Shown: positions 17,416 through 26,340 of the stretch, one piece after another
How the letters are laid out: every line of letters begins with the position of its first letter
How positions within the stretch are numbered: position 1 is the first letter of the stretch
Assembly: GCF_028622115.1 (NCBI RefSeq)
Contig: NZ_CP097263.1
Coordinates: 9,497,501-9,561,500, forward strand
DNA from: Kutzneria chonburiensis
Lineage (GTDB): Bacteria; Actinomycetota; Actinomycetes; Mycobacteriales; Pseudonocardiaceae
DNA: 64,000 nt
Reading direction: 5' to 3'
Notes under the pieces: model-generated
Told to the model about the DNA's origin: nothing
The model's database searches: none
The model's input: only the letters and a program-made list of their open reading frames with translations
Position numbers and translations under genes: made by a program

Positions 17416-17490
17416 GTTCAGGGCACGGGGCACGCTGAACGAGGTCCCGATGTGGTGGGGGACGCTTCGCCGGCGTGACCCGCGCCGGCG
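17416..17490 (-). promoter_or_regulatory. Two hairpins between the sulfur leader peptide and the reductase gene (putative attenuator)
   Basis: Downstream of the leader ORF the minus-strand transcript can form CGCCGGCG/CGCCGGCG (8 bp, 17483-17490 with 17468-17475, 7-base loop). It can then form GTTCAG/CTGAAC with a GC-rich interior (17435-17440 with 17416-17421), ending next to the CGGAGG ribosome site. The layout suits control of read-through or of translation initiation by ribosome position on the leader. No poly-U tract follows, so a Rho-type or translational mechanism is more likely than a classic terminator. Confidence 0.5.
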
Positions 17491-17513
17491 AGGATCGTGC
17501 GAACGGCTACGGG

Positions 17514-17603
17514 TTACCTGACGGCAAGCCCGCACATCGCGCTGGAGACACGCTGGAAGTCGACGTGGCGGCGGACCACGAGACGAAGTTCCAGCGCAGA
17601 CAT
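17514..17603 (-). CDS. Putative cysteine-responsive leader peptide of the sulfur-assimilation operon
   Basis: A 29-residue ORF, ATG at 17603 to TAA at 17514, preceded by a TAGGAAAC ribosome site. The peptide contains RRHVDFQRVSSAMC, with its single Cys at position 24. The H-V-D-[LF]-x-R-V-x-S-x-x-C pattern is what I recall for short leader peptides annotated upstream of sulfur and cysteine genes in many actinobacteria. It lies 114 bases upstream of the sirohaem reductase. Slow translation at the Cys codon when cysteinyl-tRNA is scarce would alter folding of the downstream hairpins and raise expression. ORF and motif are seen; the mechanism is inferred. Confidence 0.75.
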   Translation of the reverse strand: MSALELRLVVRRHVDFQRVSSAMCGLAVR

Positions 17604-17760
17604 GTTTCCTAGCGTGCCATGCGTCCACGCAGTGGTCCACCGCCAACCGGATGGTGGGACGTGGTTCACGTCGGCGCTGGTGGAGTGCTATGCGGCGGTT
17701 CCCGACATATGACCTCGGGTGACGCGTCGGTAGCACTGCGTCGTCAGGGAGACTGGTGGT

Positions 17761-18978
17761 GTGCCTTCAGCTCTGCCCGTAGCCGATCCCGCCCCCGCCG
17801 ACGGCTCGCTGCCCGCGTCCGCTGTGGACGGTCTTGGTGAGCGACCCTTCGGAATGTACGTACATGTTCCGTTCTGCGCCGTGCGCTGCGGTTACTGCGA
17901 CTTCAACACCTACACGCCGGGGGAGCTCGGCTCGTCCGCGTCTCCGGCCAGTTGGCTGGAAGGCCTGCGCCGGGAACTCGACCTCGCCGCCTCGGTGCTG
18001 GGATCGCCGCCCGCTGTCGACACCGTTTTCGTCGGCGGCGGCACTCCGTCCTTGCTCGGCGTGGACGGGCTTTCGTCGGTTTTGGACGCCGTGCGCGCTT
18101 CGTTCGGGCTGGCGCCGGACGCCGAGGTGACGACCGAGTCCAACCCCGAGTCCACTTCGGCCGCGTTCTTCGCCGGAATTCGTGACGCCGGTTACACCCG
18201 CGTGTCCCTCGGCATGCAGTCCGCCGCCCCGCACGTGCTGGCCGTCCTGGACCGCAGGCACACCCCCGGCCGCCCCGTCGCCGCCGCCCGCGAGGCCTTC
18301 TCCGCCGGTTTCGAGCACGTGAACCTGGACGTCATCTACGGCACGCCGGGGGAGCGGCTCTCCGACCTGTCCGCTTCCCTGGACGCCGTCCTGTCCGCCG
18401 GCGTCGACCACGTGTCCGCCTACGCGTTGATCGTCGAGGACGGCACCGCTCTGGCCCGTCGCGTCAAGCGCGGCGAGCTCCCCGCCCCCGACGACGACGT
18501 CTTGGCTTCGTACTACGAGACCATCGACACCGCGCTGTCTGCGGCCGGCTTGCACTGGTACGAGGTCTCCAACTGGGCCTCGTCCGAGGCCGCCCAGTGC
18601 CGTCACAACATCATCTATTGGCAGGGCGGCGACTGGTGGGGCGCCGGTCCCGGCGCACACAGCCATGTCGGCGGCGTCCGGTGGTGGAACGTCAAGCACC
18701 CCGCCAAGTACGCCGCCGAGCTCGCCGCCGGCCGCTCTCCCGCCGCCGGCCGCGAGACCCTGTCTCTTGAAGACCGCCGCGTCGAGCGGGTCCTGCTGGA
18801 GATCCGCCTCGCCGCCGGCCTCCCCACCGACGCCTTGGACCCCGCCGGCCTCGCCGCCGCCTCCGCCTGCGCCTCCGACGGCCTCCTCGACCCCTCCGCC
18901 CTGGCCGCCGGCCGCTGCATCCTCACCCCCCGCGGCCGCCTCCTCGCCGACGCCGTAGTCCACCGGCTACTGCCGTAA
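17761..18978 (+). CDS. hemW: Radical SAM haem chaperone HemW (coproporphyrinogen III oxidase-like)
   Basis: The 405-residue radical SAM protein has the cluster motif CAVRCGYC within YVHVPFCAVRCGYCDFNTY and a glycine-rich GGGTPS segment. HemW proteins bind haem and are often misnamed HemN. True HemN normally has a further Cys just after the cluster motif, whereas here the motif is followed by DFNTY. The GTG start at 17761 is the first in frame. The gene is divergent from the sulfur operon and sits where mycobacteria have their hemN-annotated gene (Rv2388c region). Confidence 0.88.
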   Translation: MPSALPVADPAPADGSLPASAVDGLGERPFGMYVHVPFCAVRCGYCDFNTYTPGELGSSASPASWLEGLRRELDLAASVLGSPPAVDTVFVGGGTPSLLGVDGLSSVLDAVRASFGLAPDAEVTTESNPESTSAAFFAGIRDAGYTRVSLGMQSAAPHVLAVLDRRHTPGRPVAAAREAFSAGFEHVNLDVIYGTPGERLSDLSASLDAVLSAGVDHVSAYALIVEDGTALARRVKRGELPAPDDDVLASYYETIDTALSAAGLHWYEVSNWASSEAAQCRHNIIYWQGGDWWGAGPGAHSHVGGVRWWNVKHPAKYAAELAAGRSPAAGRETLSLEDRRVERVLLEIRLAAGLPTDALDPAGLAAASACASDGLLDPSALAAGRCILTPRGRLLADAVVHRLLP

Positions 18979-19033
18979 CCCCCGCGAGTCCCGCTCTCGG
19001 ACACACCGAATGTCGGTTTCGTGCAGACAGTTT

Positions 19034-19088
19034 TGCCACATGCGCTTCCTATGTGGCGTCTGAGCGCAAGTGGGAAGCGCATGTGGCA
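19034..19088. repeat. Large inverted repeat between convergent hemW and mazF genes
   Basis: Arms of 16 bp, TGCCACATGCGCTTCC (19034-19049) and its exact complement (19073-19088), enclose 23 bases. A competing 7-bp pairing is possible because ATGTGGC also occurs at 19051-19057, inside the loop. No U-tract follows on either strand, so it may work as a Rho-assisted boundary or as a dispersed intergenic element rather than a classic terminator. Confidence 0.6.
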
Positions 19089-19102
19089 TCGGGGCGGATG
19101 GC

Positions 19103-19441
19103 TCAGAGCGCGAGCGCGTTGCGGAGTGCCTGGCCGACCTGGTGCATCGTGGCCTGCCGGAGTGCTCCCATGTCCCGGGTCACCTCGTCCCGATACACCG
19201 TCACGATGTCGTCGCAGAGGATCCGACCGGTCCACGGGGAATCGGCGGCCGCCAGCTCGACGATCGTGTCCAGCGTGGGTTTCGGTGAGGTGGTGAGACG
19301 CACGGCCAGGAAGCTGTCCAGCACGTGGTTGCGCTGGTTGTTGGACACCGCGAGGTAGTACTTCTCCGGCAGGTCGCCGAGCTGCGCGCCGTACACACGG
19401 CCGCGGACGATGCGGGAGACACCGCCGTGGGTCCGGGTCAC
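19103..19441 (-). CDS. MazF/PemK-type toxin (mRNA endoribonuclease)
   Basis: The 112-residue protein fits the PemK/MazF fold: N-terminal RGRVYGAQL strand, a YYLAVSNNQRN segment in place of the usual promoter-proximal R/S/P loop, and a C-terminal helix. MazF toxins cleave mRNA at short sequences and stop growth until neutralised. The GTG start overlaps the preceding gene's TGA by four bases (GTGA), as expected for a toxin coupled to its antitoxin. The catalytic Arg and Thr/Ser cannot be assigned with certainty without alignment. Confidence 0.75.
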   Translation of the reverse strand: MTRTHGGVSRIVRGRVYGAQLGDLPEKYYLAVSNNQRNHVLDSFLAVRLTTSPKPTLDTIVELAAADSPWTGRILCDDIVTVYRDEVTRDMGALRQATMHQVGQALRNALAL

Positions 19442-19734
19442 TCGTCACCCCAGTTGGCGATCTGGCGGCGGCGTGCGGTGCGGATCTCGGCTTCGTCATC
19501 GGCGTCCCGCGAGACCAACAGTTCGCGGTAGCCGTCTTCCCGCGCCCGTTCGCGCACGGCGTCGATGCCGACGGCCAGCAGGGCATGCAGCAGCGCCGCC
19601 TTGGAGTCGCCGACCTCGTCGGACAGCTGTTCCAAGGCGCGCCGCTCCAGGCTGGAGCTCTGCAGGAGGCGTTCCAGGACGGCGAGGTCGTCCTCGGTGA
19701 GCGGAATGCTCTCCCGTCGTGCCGCAGTTGACAT
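19438..19734 (-). CDS. Antitoxin of the MazF-type module
   Basis: A 98-residue protein from the ATG at 19734. It has an N-terminal helical part (TEDDLAVLERLLQSSSLERRALEQL), a mid region (DSKAALLHALLAVGID) compatible with a ribbon-helix-helix or helical DNA-binding dimer, and an acidic/basic tail (DADDEAEIRTARRRQ) suited to wrap the toxin. An upstream in-frame ATG would start inside the operator, so it is rejected. Toxin and antitoxin overlap by four bases, with the antitoxin first. Autoregulation is supported by the palindrome over the promoter. Confidence 0.75.
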   Translation of the reverse strand: MSTAARRESIPLTEDDLAVLERLLQSSSLERRALEQLSDEVGDSKAALLHALLAVGIDAVRERAREDGYRELLVSRDADDEAEIRTARRRQIANWGDE

Positions 19735-19765
19735 GGCACCATTATGCAGCACATTCTGCTGCATA
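19735..19765 (-). promoter_or_regulatory. Antitoxin promoter and operator; leaderless start likely
   Basis: A perfect 9-bp inverted repeat TATGCAGCA-CATTC-TGCTGCATA spans 19743-19765. On the minus strand its end forms a -10 box, CATAAT (19746-19741). The A of the antitoxin ATG (19734) lies seven bases downstream of that hexamer, the normal transcription start position, so the mRNA is probably leaderless. Binding at the palindrome would block the -10 element directly. Confidence 0.65.
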
Positions 19766-19879
19766 TCCCAGCAGCGCCACGGCTGGGCTGCGAAGTGGGC
19801 AACAGGTGCGTCCTGAGTCCACCCGGCTCCGTAAACTTGTCGTGAGTACCTGTGTCGACCGGCCCGGAGGTGACGCCGC

Positions 19880-20902
19880 GTGAACGCTGATGAGCGCCGC
19901 TTCGAGGTGTTGCGCGCGATCGTCGCGGACTACGTCTCCAACCAGGAGCCGGTGGGGTCGAAGGCGCTGGTGGAGCGGCACAACCTGGGCGTGTCGAGCG
20001 CGACGGTGCGTAACGACATGGCGGTGCTGGAGGAAGACGGCTACATCGCGCAGCCGCACACGAGTGCGGGGCGGGTGCCGACGGACAAGGGCTACCGGCT
20101 GTTCGTGGACCGGATCAGCGACCTGAAGCCGCTGTCGCCGGCGGAGCGCCGCGCCATCCACAGCTTCCTGGAAGGTGCGGTGGACCTGGACGACGTGCTG
20201 CGGCGCAGCGTCCGGCTGCTGGCCCAGCTGACCCGCCAGGTGGCGGTGATCCAGTACCCGACGCTGACCCGCTCGACGGTGCGCCACCTCGAGGTGGTGC
20301 AGCTCACGCCGGCCCGGCTGATGCTGGTGCTGATCACGGACGCGGGCCGCGTCGACCAGCGCATGGTGGAGCTGGGGGACGTGATCGACGAGGAAGGCAC
20401 GGCCCAGATCAGGGGCATGCTGAACTCGGCGATGTGCGGCCAGCGGCTGACCGACGCCTCGGCCCGGGTTGCGGAACTGCCGACGCAGGTGCCGGCGGAG
20501 CTGCGCAACGCGATGCTGCGCGTCTCGACCGTCCTGGTGGAGACGCTGGTGGAACACCCGGAAGAGCGCCTGCTGCTGGGCGGCACGGCCAACCTGACGC
20601 GCAACGTGGCGGACTTCCCGGGCTCGCTGCGCCAGGTGCTGGAGGCGCTGGAGGAGCAGGTGGTGGTGCTGCGCCTGCTGGCCGCGGTGAGCGACCCGGC
20701 CACGGTGACGGTCCGCATCGGCGGCGAGAACGAGGCCGAGGACCTGCGCAGCACCTCCGTGGTGTCCATCGGCTACGGCGGTAAGGGAACATTGCTCGGG
20801 GGGATGGGCGTTGTCGGCCCGACGAGGATGGACTACCCGGGCACCATGGCGGCCGTGCACGCGGTGGCCAACTACGTGGGCGACATCCTGACCGGGCGCT
20901 AG
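19880..20902 (+). CDS. hrcA: Heat-inducible transcription repressor HrcA
   Basis: The 340-residue protein starts at a GTG. The N-terminal winged helix (residues 1-75) reads [29 protein letters not shown], shown here in part, and is diagnostic for HrcA. A GAF-like and inserted dimerisation domain follows, ending with [25 protein letters not shown]. HrcA represses chaperone genes by binding CIRCE elements and needs GroEL for activity. No CIRCE sequence is visible upstream of this gene, so its targets are probably elsewhere. It is followed at 57 bases by dnaJ. Confidence 0.95.
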   Translation: MNADERRFEVLRAIVADYVSNQEPVGSKALVERHNLGVSSATVRNDMAVLEEDGYIAQPHTSAGRVPTDKGYRLFVDRISDLKPLSPAERRAIHSFLEGAVDLDDVLRRSVRLLAQLTRQVAVIQYPTLTRSTVRHLEVVQLTPARLMLVLITDAGRVDQRMVELGDVIDEEGTAQIRGMLNSAMCGQRLTDASARVAELPTQVPAELRNAMLRVSTVLVETLVEHPEERLLLGGTANLTRNVADFPGSLRQVLEALEEQVVVLRLLAAVSDPATVTVRIGGENEAEDLRSTSVVSIGYGGKGTLLGGMGVVGPTRMDYPGTMAAVHAVANYVGDILTGR

Positions 20903-20959
20903 CCCGACAGCTAACGGGCCGGGCCCTCGCGGGACCCCGGCAGGAGGACTGGAAACAAG

Positions 20960-22123
20960 GTGGCCAGGGACTACTACGGCACGCTCGGGGTCAGCCAGGA
21001 CGCGACCCCCGATGAGCTCAAGCGCGCGTACCGCAAGCTCGCCAGGGAGCTGCACCCGGACGTCAACCCGGACGAGCAGGCGCAGGCGCGCTTCCGTGAG
21101 GTCACGGCGGCCTACGAGGTGCTGTCCGACCCGCAGAAGCGGAAGATCGTCGACCTCGGCGGCGACCCGCTGGGCGGCGGGGGCGGCGGCGGCCAGGGCA
21201 TGCGCGACCCGTTCGGCGGCGCGGGCTTCGGCCTCGGCGACATCATGGACGCCTTCTTCGGCGCGGCCACCGGCGGCGGCGCGGGCCGTGGCCCCCGCAG
21301 CCGGGTGCAGCCGGGCTCGGATGCCTTGCTGCGCATGGAGTTGACGCTGGAGGAGTGCCTGACCGGCGTCGGCCGCGAGATCACGGTGGACACCGCCGTG
21401 CTGTGCGACCAGTGTCAGGGCGCCGGCTGCGCGCCCGGCACGAAGCCGCAGACCTGCGACACGTGCCACGGCCGTGGCGAGATCCAGTCGGTGCAGCGCT
21501 CGTTCCTCGGCCAGGTCGTGACGGCCCGCCCGTGCCCGGTGTGCCGCGGCTACGGCGAGGTCATCCCGGAGCCGTGCCAGCAGTGCTCGGGCGACGGCCG
21601 CATCCGCGCCCGCCGCACCATCACCGTGCAGATCCCGGCCGGCGTGGCCGACGGTATGCGGGTGCGCCTGGCCAGCCAGGGCGAGGTCGGCCCGGGCGGC
21701 GGCCCCGCCGGCGACCTGTACGTCGAGGTCGACGAGCTGCCGCACGACACGTTCGAGCGCGAGGGCGCGAACCTGCACGGCACGCTGCGCATCCCGGTGA
21801 CGACGGCGGCGCTGGGCGCGGTGCTCCAGCTCAAGACGCTGGACGGCACCGAGGAGCTACGCATCGAGCCGGGCACGCAGCCGAACACGGAGCTGGTGCT
21901 GACCGGCCGCGGCATGCCGAAGCTGCGCTCGTCGGGCCGGGTCGACGGCCGCGGCGACATGTACGTGCACCTCCAGGTGGAGGTGCCGACGAAGCTGGAC
22001 GCCAAGCAGGCGGAGCTGCTGCGTGAGCTGGCGGCGCTGCGTGGCGAGGAGGAGCCGGAGCTGTCCTCGACCAACGGACGCGGCCACGGCCTGTTCTCGC
22101 GCCTGCGCAACTCCCGCCGGTGA
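20960..22123 (+). CDS. dnaJ: Chaperone protein DnaJ (type I J-protein, DnaJ2-like)
   Basis: The 387-residue co-chaperone starts at a GTG. Its J domain has the HPD motif (LHPDVNPD), followed by a Gly/Phe-rich linker ([10 protein letters not shown]) and four CxxCxGxG zinc-finger repeats ([32 protein letters not shown]). The substrate-binding and dimerisation domains complete it. It stimulates DnaK ATPase and delivers clients. Position next to hrcA and away from dnaK-grpE corresponds to the second actinobacterial DnaJ (mycobacterial DnaJ2). It overlaps rsmE by four bases. Confidence 0.95.
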   Translation: MARDYYGTLGVSQDATPDELKRAYRKLARELHPDVNPDEQAQARFREVTAAYEVLSDPQKRKIVDLGGDPLGGGGGGGQGMRDPFGGAGFGLGDIMDAFFGAATGGGAGRGPRSRVQPGSDALLRMELTLEECLTGVGREITVDTAVLCDQCQGAGCAPGTKPQTCDTCHGRGEIQSVQRSFLGQVVTARPCPVCRGYGEVIPEPCQQCSGDGRIRARRTITVQIPAGVADGMRVRLASQGEVGPGGGPAGDLYVEVDELPHDTFEREGANLHGTLRIPVTTAALGAVLQLKTLDGTEELRIEPGTQPNTELVLTGRGMPKLRSSGRVDGRGDMYVHLQVEVPTKLDAKQAELLRELAALRGEEEPELSSTNGRGHGLFSRLRNSRR

Positions 22124-22851
22124 CCACACTGCCGGTGTTCCTCGTCGACAGCCTGCCGACGGGCGACGACGGCGTGCTGGATGGCCCGGAGGGTCATCAC
22201 GCGGCGTCGGTGCGGCGGCTGCGCGTCGGCGAGGAGCTGGTGCTGGCCGATGGTCGCGGTGGCCGCGTGCGCTGCGGCATCGAGGCCGTGGAGAAGGACT
22301 CGCTGCGGCTGAAGACGTTGGAGCGCACGTACATCGAGCCGCCGCGGCCCCGCGTGGTCGTGGCGCAGGCGCTGGTCAAGGGCGACCGCGGCGAGCTGGC
22401 CGTGGAGCTGGCGACCGAGGCCGGGGTGGACGCGATCGTGCCGTGGCGGGCGTCCCGCTGTGTAGCCCGATGGGATGAAGGCCCCCGCGGCGCAAAGGCC
22501 CTGGCCAAGTGGCGCAGCACGGCCCGTGAGGCGGCCAAGCAGTCTCGCCGGGCGTGGGTGCCGGAGGTCGCCGAGCCGGTGACGACCGCGGAACTGGCCA
22601 AGCTGGCCGGTGCCGCCGCGAAGGCCATGGTGTTGCACGAGTCGGCCACCGGCCGGCTGGAAGACCTGCCCACGGACGGGGATCTGCTGCTCGTGGTCGG
22701 TCCCGAGGGCGGGATCGGCGACGACGAGCTGGCCACGCTGGTCGACGCGGGCGCGGTCGCGGTCCGGCTCGGGCCCTCGGTGCTGCGGGCTTCTACCGCA
22801 GCGGCGGTGGCATTGGGAGCCATCGGCGCCCTGTCTACCCGATGGGGCTGA
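22120..22851 (+). CDS. rsmE: 16S rRNA (uracil1498-N3)-methyltransferase RsmE
   Basis: The 243-residue SPOUT-class methyltransferase has an N-terminal PUA-like domain ([20 protein letters not shown]). The C-terminal trefoil knot carries [13 protein letters not shown] and [13 protein letters not shown], which bind SAM. It methylates U1498 in the ribosomal decoding centre. The GTG start overlaps dnaJ, as in other actinobacteria (Rv2372c-Rv2373c order). No gene follows on this strand for about 800 bases. A strong terminator lies downstream at 23001-23052. Confidence 0.93.
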   Translation: MTTLPVFLVDSLPTGDDGVLDGPEGHHAASVRRLRVGEELVLADGRGGRVRCGIEAVEKDSLRLKTLERTYIEPPRPRVVVAQALVKGDRGELAVELATEAGVDAIVPWRASRCVARWDEGPRGAKALAKWRSTAREAAKQSRRAWVPEVAEPVTTAELAKLAGAAAKAMVLHESATGRLEDLPTDGDLLLVVGPEGGIGDDELATLVDAGAVAVRLGPSVLRASTAAAVALGAIGALSTRWG

Positions 22852-23000
22852 CCAGAGCGATCAAGATGGGCCCGGGGGTGGTCCGCTCTGGCGCGAAGCC
22901 GTGAGCAGGGTCTACCCTTTGGCAACCAAGAATTTCCGACGTCCGACCAGATCAGACGTTGGGACTACCCGCCGGACACCTCCCCCTCGGTCCGGCGGCG
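22852..23000. other. Intergenic stretch with two further hairpins after rsmE
   Basis: Between the rsmE stop and the terminator there is no convincing gene. Two stems are visible. CCAGAGCG/CGCTCTGG starts directly after the stop codon, and CCGCCGGAC/GTCCGGCGG lies close to 22977-23000 with a pyrimidine-rich loop. They may protect the mRNA 3' end. No known RNA family was recognised. Confidence 0.35.
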
Positions 23001-23052
23001 GCCGTGCCGTAGCGGAGTGACCCCCAGGCTCCGCTGCGGCACGGCGTTTTTT
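23001..23052 (+). terminator. Factor-independent terminator after rsmE
   Basis: A 17-bp stem with one mismatch (23001-23017 with 23029-23045) and an 11-base loop is followed by GTTTTTT. Orientation fits the hrcA-dnaJ-rsmE transcript and ends just before the convergent membrane-protein gene (stop at 23061). Confidence 0.9.
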
Positions 23053-23060
23053 ATGGCCTG

Positions 23061-23591
23061 TCACGAGCGCGACGAACTCGGGAACAGCGTGTAGCTGAAG
23101 GACCAGAGGAAGTCGATGCCGAGGATCACGGTCCACAGCGCCATGCCGCCGAGCAGTTGCTCGCCGCGCACCGCGTCGAAGCCGGTCAGCGCGTAGCCGC
23201 CGCCGAGCAGCGCGATCACCACGACCCACTCGCCGCACCGCCGGTAGAAGCCGGTCCGCTGGTCACGGGCGTGCTCCCAGCCGCTCACCCGAGGCTTGGG
23301 CTCACGGGCCAGCTTGCGGCGGACCCAGCCGTCCATGGCTTGCATGTGGTGCCGGCCGGACACCACCACGATGCCGACGATGATCGCGCCGAGCACATGC
23401 GCGATGTCGCCGGCGCCGCCGCGGGCCAGGTCGATGGCCCCGGTGATGAGCACGACGACGTAGCCCACCGGGGACAGCGCCAGCAGCACCGCGCCGGTCC
23501 TCGGCATCTTCAGCAGGTAGCGGACGGCCAGCCCGGCCAGCAGCAGGACGGCAAAGCCCACCTCCGAGCCGATCACGAGCGCGAGCAGCAC
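23061..23591 (-). CDS. Integral membrane protein, probable target of the divergent TetR regulator
   Basis: The 176-residue protein has four to five transmembrane helices: residues ~2-25, ~33-52, ~62-80, a loop rich in Arg/Lys (WVRRKLAREPKPRVSGWEHARDQRTGFYRR, in parts), then ~125-140 and ~150-168. The GTG start follows GGGGAGG. I do not recognise the family. It is transcribed divergently from a TetR gene with a perfect operator palindrome in between, the usual arrangement for a regulator and its controlled membrane protein. Confidence 0.6.
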   Translation of the reverse strand: MLLALVIGSEVGFAVLLLAGLAVRYLLKMPRTGAVLLALSPVGYVVVLITGAIDLARGGAGDIAHVLGAIIVGIVVVSGRHHMQAMDGWVRRKLAREPKPRVSGWEHARDQRTGFYRRCGEWVVVIALLGGGYALTGFDAVRGEQLLGGMALWTVILGIDFLWSFSYTLFPSSSRS

Positions 23592-23611
23592 GACGCCTCC
23601 CCTGATGTGTC

Positions 23612-23633
23612 ACGACTGTATTAGTACAGTCGT
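23612..23633. promoter_or_regulatory. TetR-type operator in the divergent promoter
   Basis: A perfect 9-bp inverted repeat ACGACTGTA-TTAG-TACAGTCGT lies between the membrane-protein gene and the tetR gene, 21 bases from the former start and 30 from the latter. Size and symmetry match operators of TetR-family dimers. Autoregulation and control of the divergent gene are inferred. Confidence 0.7.
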
Positions 23634-23662
23634 ATTTATACCACGTGTGTTAAAACAGGGGC

Positions 23663-24271
23663 GTGCCCAAGGCTGTCGATCACCAGGCCCGTCGCCGTGA
23701 ACTGGCCGAAGCGGTCTGGCGGGTGATCAGCACCGACGGCGTGCACCGCGCGTCGGTCCGCGCTGTCGCCGCCGAGTCCGGCTGGTCAACCGGCTCGCTG
23801 CGGCACTACTTCCCGACCCAGGACGCGCTGCTGGCCTTCGCCATGGAGCTGCTGGCCGACAAGGCCCGCGCGCGGATGCTGGCCATCGATGACCGCGACG
23901 CGCGCACCGTGCTGCGGCGCATCGCCGAGGCCCTGCTGCCGATGACTCCCGAGCACCGCGTCGAGGTCGAGGTCTGGCTGGCCCTGCTGGCCCGGGCCCA
24001 GGTCGACCCCGGCCTGCAACGGGCCGAGCGGGACAACCGGGAGGCGCTGCAGGCGTTGCTGTCCGGCGTGCTCTGGCGGGCCACCGCACAGGGCGAGCTG
24101 TCCAAGGACCGCAATCCCGACCTCGAGGCCGTCCGCTACCTCGCGGTGATCGACGGCATGACCCTGGCCTGCGTCTTCTCCGCCGAGTGGATCAGCACCG
24201 ACGCCGCGCTCACGGTGATCGACCAGCATCTCGACGACCTGCTCCGGCCGGCGTCTACCCTGCCGGCATGA
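23663..24271 (+). CDS. TetR/AcrR family transcriptional regulator
   Basis: The 202-residue repressor has an N-terminal helix-turn-helix (VRAVAAESGWSTGSLRHYF, residues ~35-53) and a C-terminal ligand-binding helical domain of the BetI-like type (VEVWLALLARAQVDPGLQ). A GTG start is used. TTAAAAC just upstream could serve as a -10 of a leaderless message. The gene overlaps the following HIT gene by four bases. The ligand is unknown; the probable operator is the 23612-23633 palindrome. Confidence 0.85.
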   Translation: MPKAVDHQARRRELAEAVWRVISTDGVHRASVRAVAAESGWSTGSLRHYFPTQDALLAFAMELLADKARARMLAIDDRDARTVLRRIAEALLPMTPEHRVEVEVWLALLARAQVDPGLQRAERDNREALQALLSGVLWRATAQGELSKDRNPDLEAVRYLAVIDGMTLACVFSAEWISTDAALTVIDQHLDDLLRPASTLPA

Positions 24272-24618
24272 CCGCGGACTGCCTGTTCTGCAAGATCGTC
24301 GCCGGCGACATCCCGGCGACCGTCGTCCACGACGGGGAGCGCACCTTCGCGTTCCGCGACATCACGCCGCAGGCCCGGGTGCACGTGCTCGTGGTGCCCA
24401 AGCAGCACCACGAGGACGCCGCCGCGCTGGCCGCCGCCGACCCGCAGCTGCTGGCCGAGGTGCTGACCACCGGGGCCGAGGTGGCCAAGGCCGAGGGCAT
24501 CGCCGACAGCGGCTACCGCTTCGTCTTCAACACCGGCGAGGACGCCGGCCGCACCGTGTTCCACGCCCACCTGCACGTGCTCGGCGGAGAACAATTGGGT
24601 CACTTCGGCCGGCCCTGA
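24268..24618 (+). CDS. HIT family protein (nucleotide hydrolase/transferase)
   Basis: The 116-residue protein has the histidine-triad motif HAHLHVLGG near the C-terminus and the N-terminal CLFCKIVAGDIPA zinc/structural segment of the HINT branch. HINT proteins hydrolyse nucleoside phosphoramidates such as AMP-lysine. The ATG overlaps the tetR stop (ATGA), so both may be on one message, although the biological link is unclear. In related actinobacteria a HIT gene commonly precedes phoH. Confidence 0.9.
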   Translation: MTADCLFCKIVAGDIPATVVHDGERTFAFRDITPQARVHVLVVPKQHHEDAAALAAADPQLLAEVLTTGAEVAKAEGIADSGYRFVFNTGEDAGRTVFHAHLHVLGGEQLGHFGRP

Positions 24619-24722
24619 CGACTGAACTTGAATGCGCGCTGTCGGTGCCCCCGACTAGCATCGAAGTGACCGTCAAGTTCACCGCCGGCGCGCGGACGCG
24701 CAGGAAGCAGGCCCGAGGCCAC

Positions 24723-25769
<1,047 letters not shown>

Positions 25770-25773
25770 GCCC

Positions 25774-26340
25774 GTGAGTATCGAGATCGCCAACGAGGCC
25801 GGCGTCGGCGTCGACGAGGCATCCATCGTCGCCGTCGCCCGCTTCGCGCTGGACCGGATGGGCGTCAGCCCGCTGGCCGAGCTGTCCGTGCTGCTGGTCG
25901 AGCTGGACGTGATGGCCGACCTGCACGAGCGCTGGATGGACCTGCCGGGGCCGACCGACGTGATGGCGTTCCCGATGGACGAGCTGGACTCGGCCCGCCG
26001 CCCGGACGCGGCCGGTGTCGGCCCGGCCCTGCTCGGCGACATCGTGCTGTGCCCGGCGTTCGCCAAGGACCAGGCCCGCAAGGCCGGCCACGGCCTGCTG
26101 GACGAGCTGCACCTGCTGACCGTGCACGGCGTGCTGCACCTGCTCGGCTACGACCACGCCGAGCCGGCCGAGGAACGCGAGATGTTCACGCTCCAGAACC
26201 GGATCCTGGCCGACTACCGGGAGGCCAAGGAGTCGGCCACCCGGGCCGCCGAGCAGCGCAGCAACGACGACCGCGTGCTCGGCGCCGTCGGTCTGGCCGA
26301 GGAAGAGGACAAGCCCGCCCCGGACGTCGACGCCGGCTGA
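25774..26340 (+). CDS. ybeY: Endoribonuclease YbeY (16S rRNA maturation)
   Basis: A 188-residue metalloprotein with the zinc motif [11 protein letters not shown] (H-x3-H-x5-H), typical of YbeY/UPF0054. It takes part in 16S rRNA 3'-end processing and ribosome quality control. The GTG at 25774 gives the standard N-terminus (SIEIANEAG) and lies four bases after the phoH stop. A longer start inside phoH is unlikely. The acidic C-terminal extension of about 40 residues after the motif is longer than in E. coli but common in actinobacteria. Confidence 0.93.
   Translation: MSIEIANEAGVGVDEASIVAVARFALDRMGVSPLAELSVLLVELDVMADLHERWMDLPGPTDVMAFPMDELDSARRPDAAGVGPALLGDIVLCPAFAKDQARKAGHGLLDELHLLTVHGVLHLLGYDHAEPAEEREMFTLQNRILADYREAKESATRAAEQRSNDDRVLGAVGLAEEEDKPAPDVDAG

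Noticed and set aside
19790-19879. CIRCE element upstream of hrcA
   Set aside because: No TTAGCACTC-N9-GAGTGCTAA-like repeat is present.
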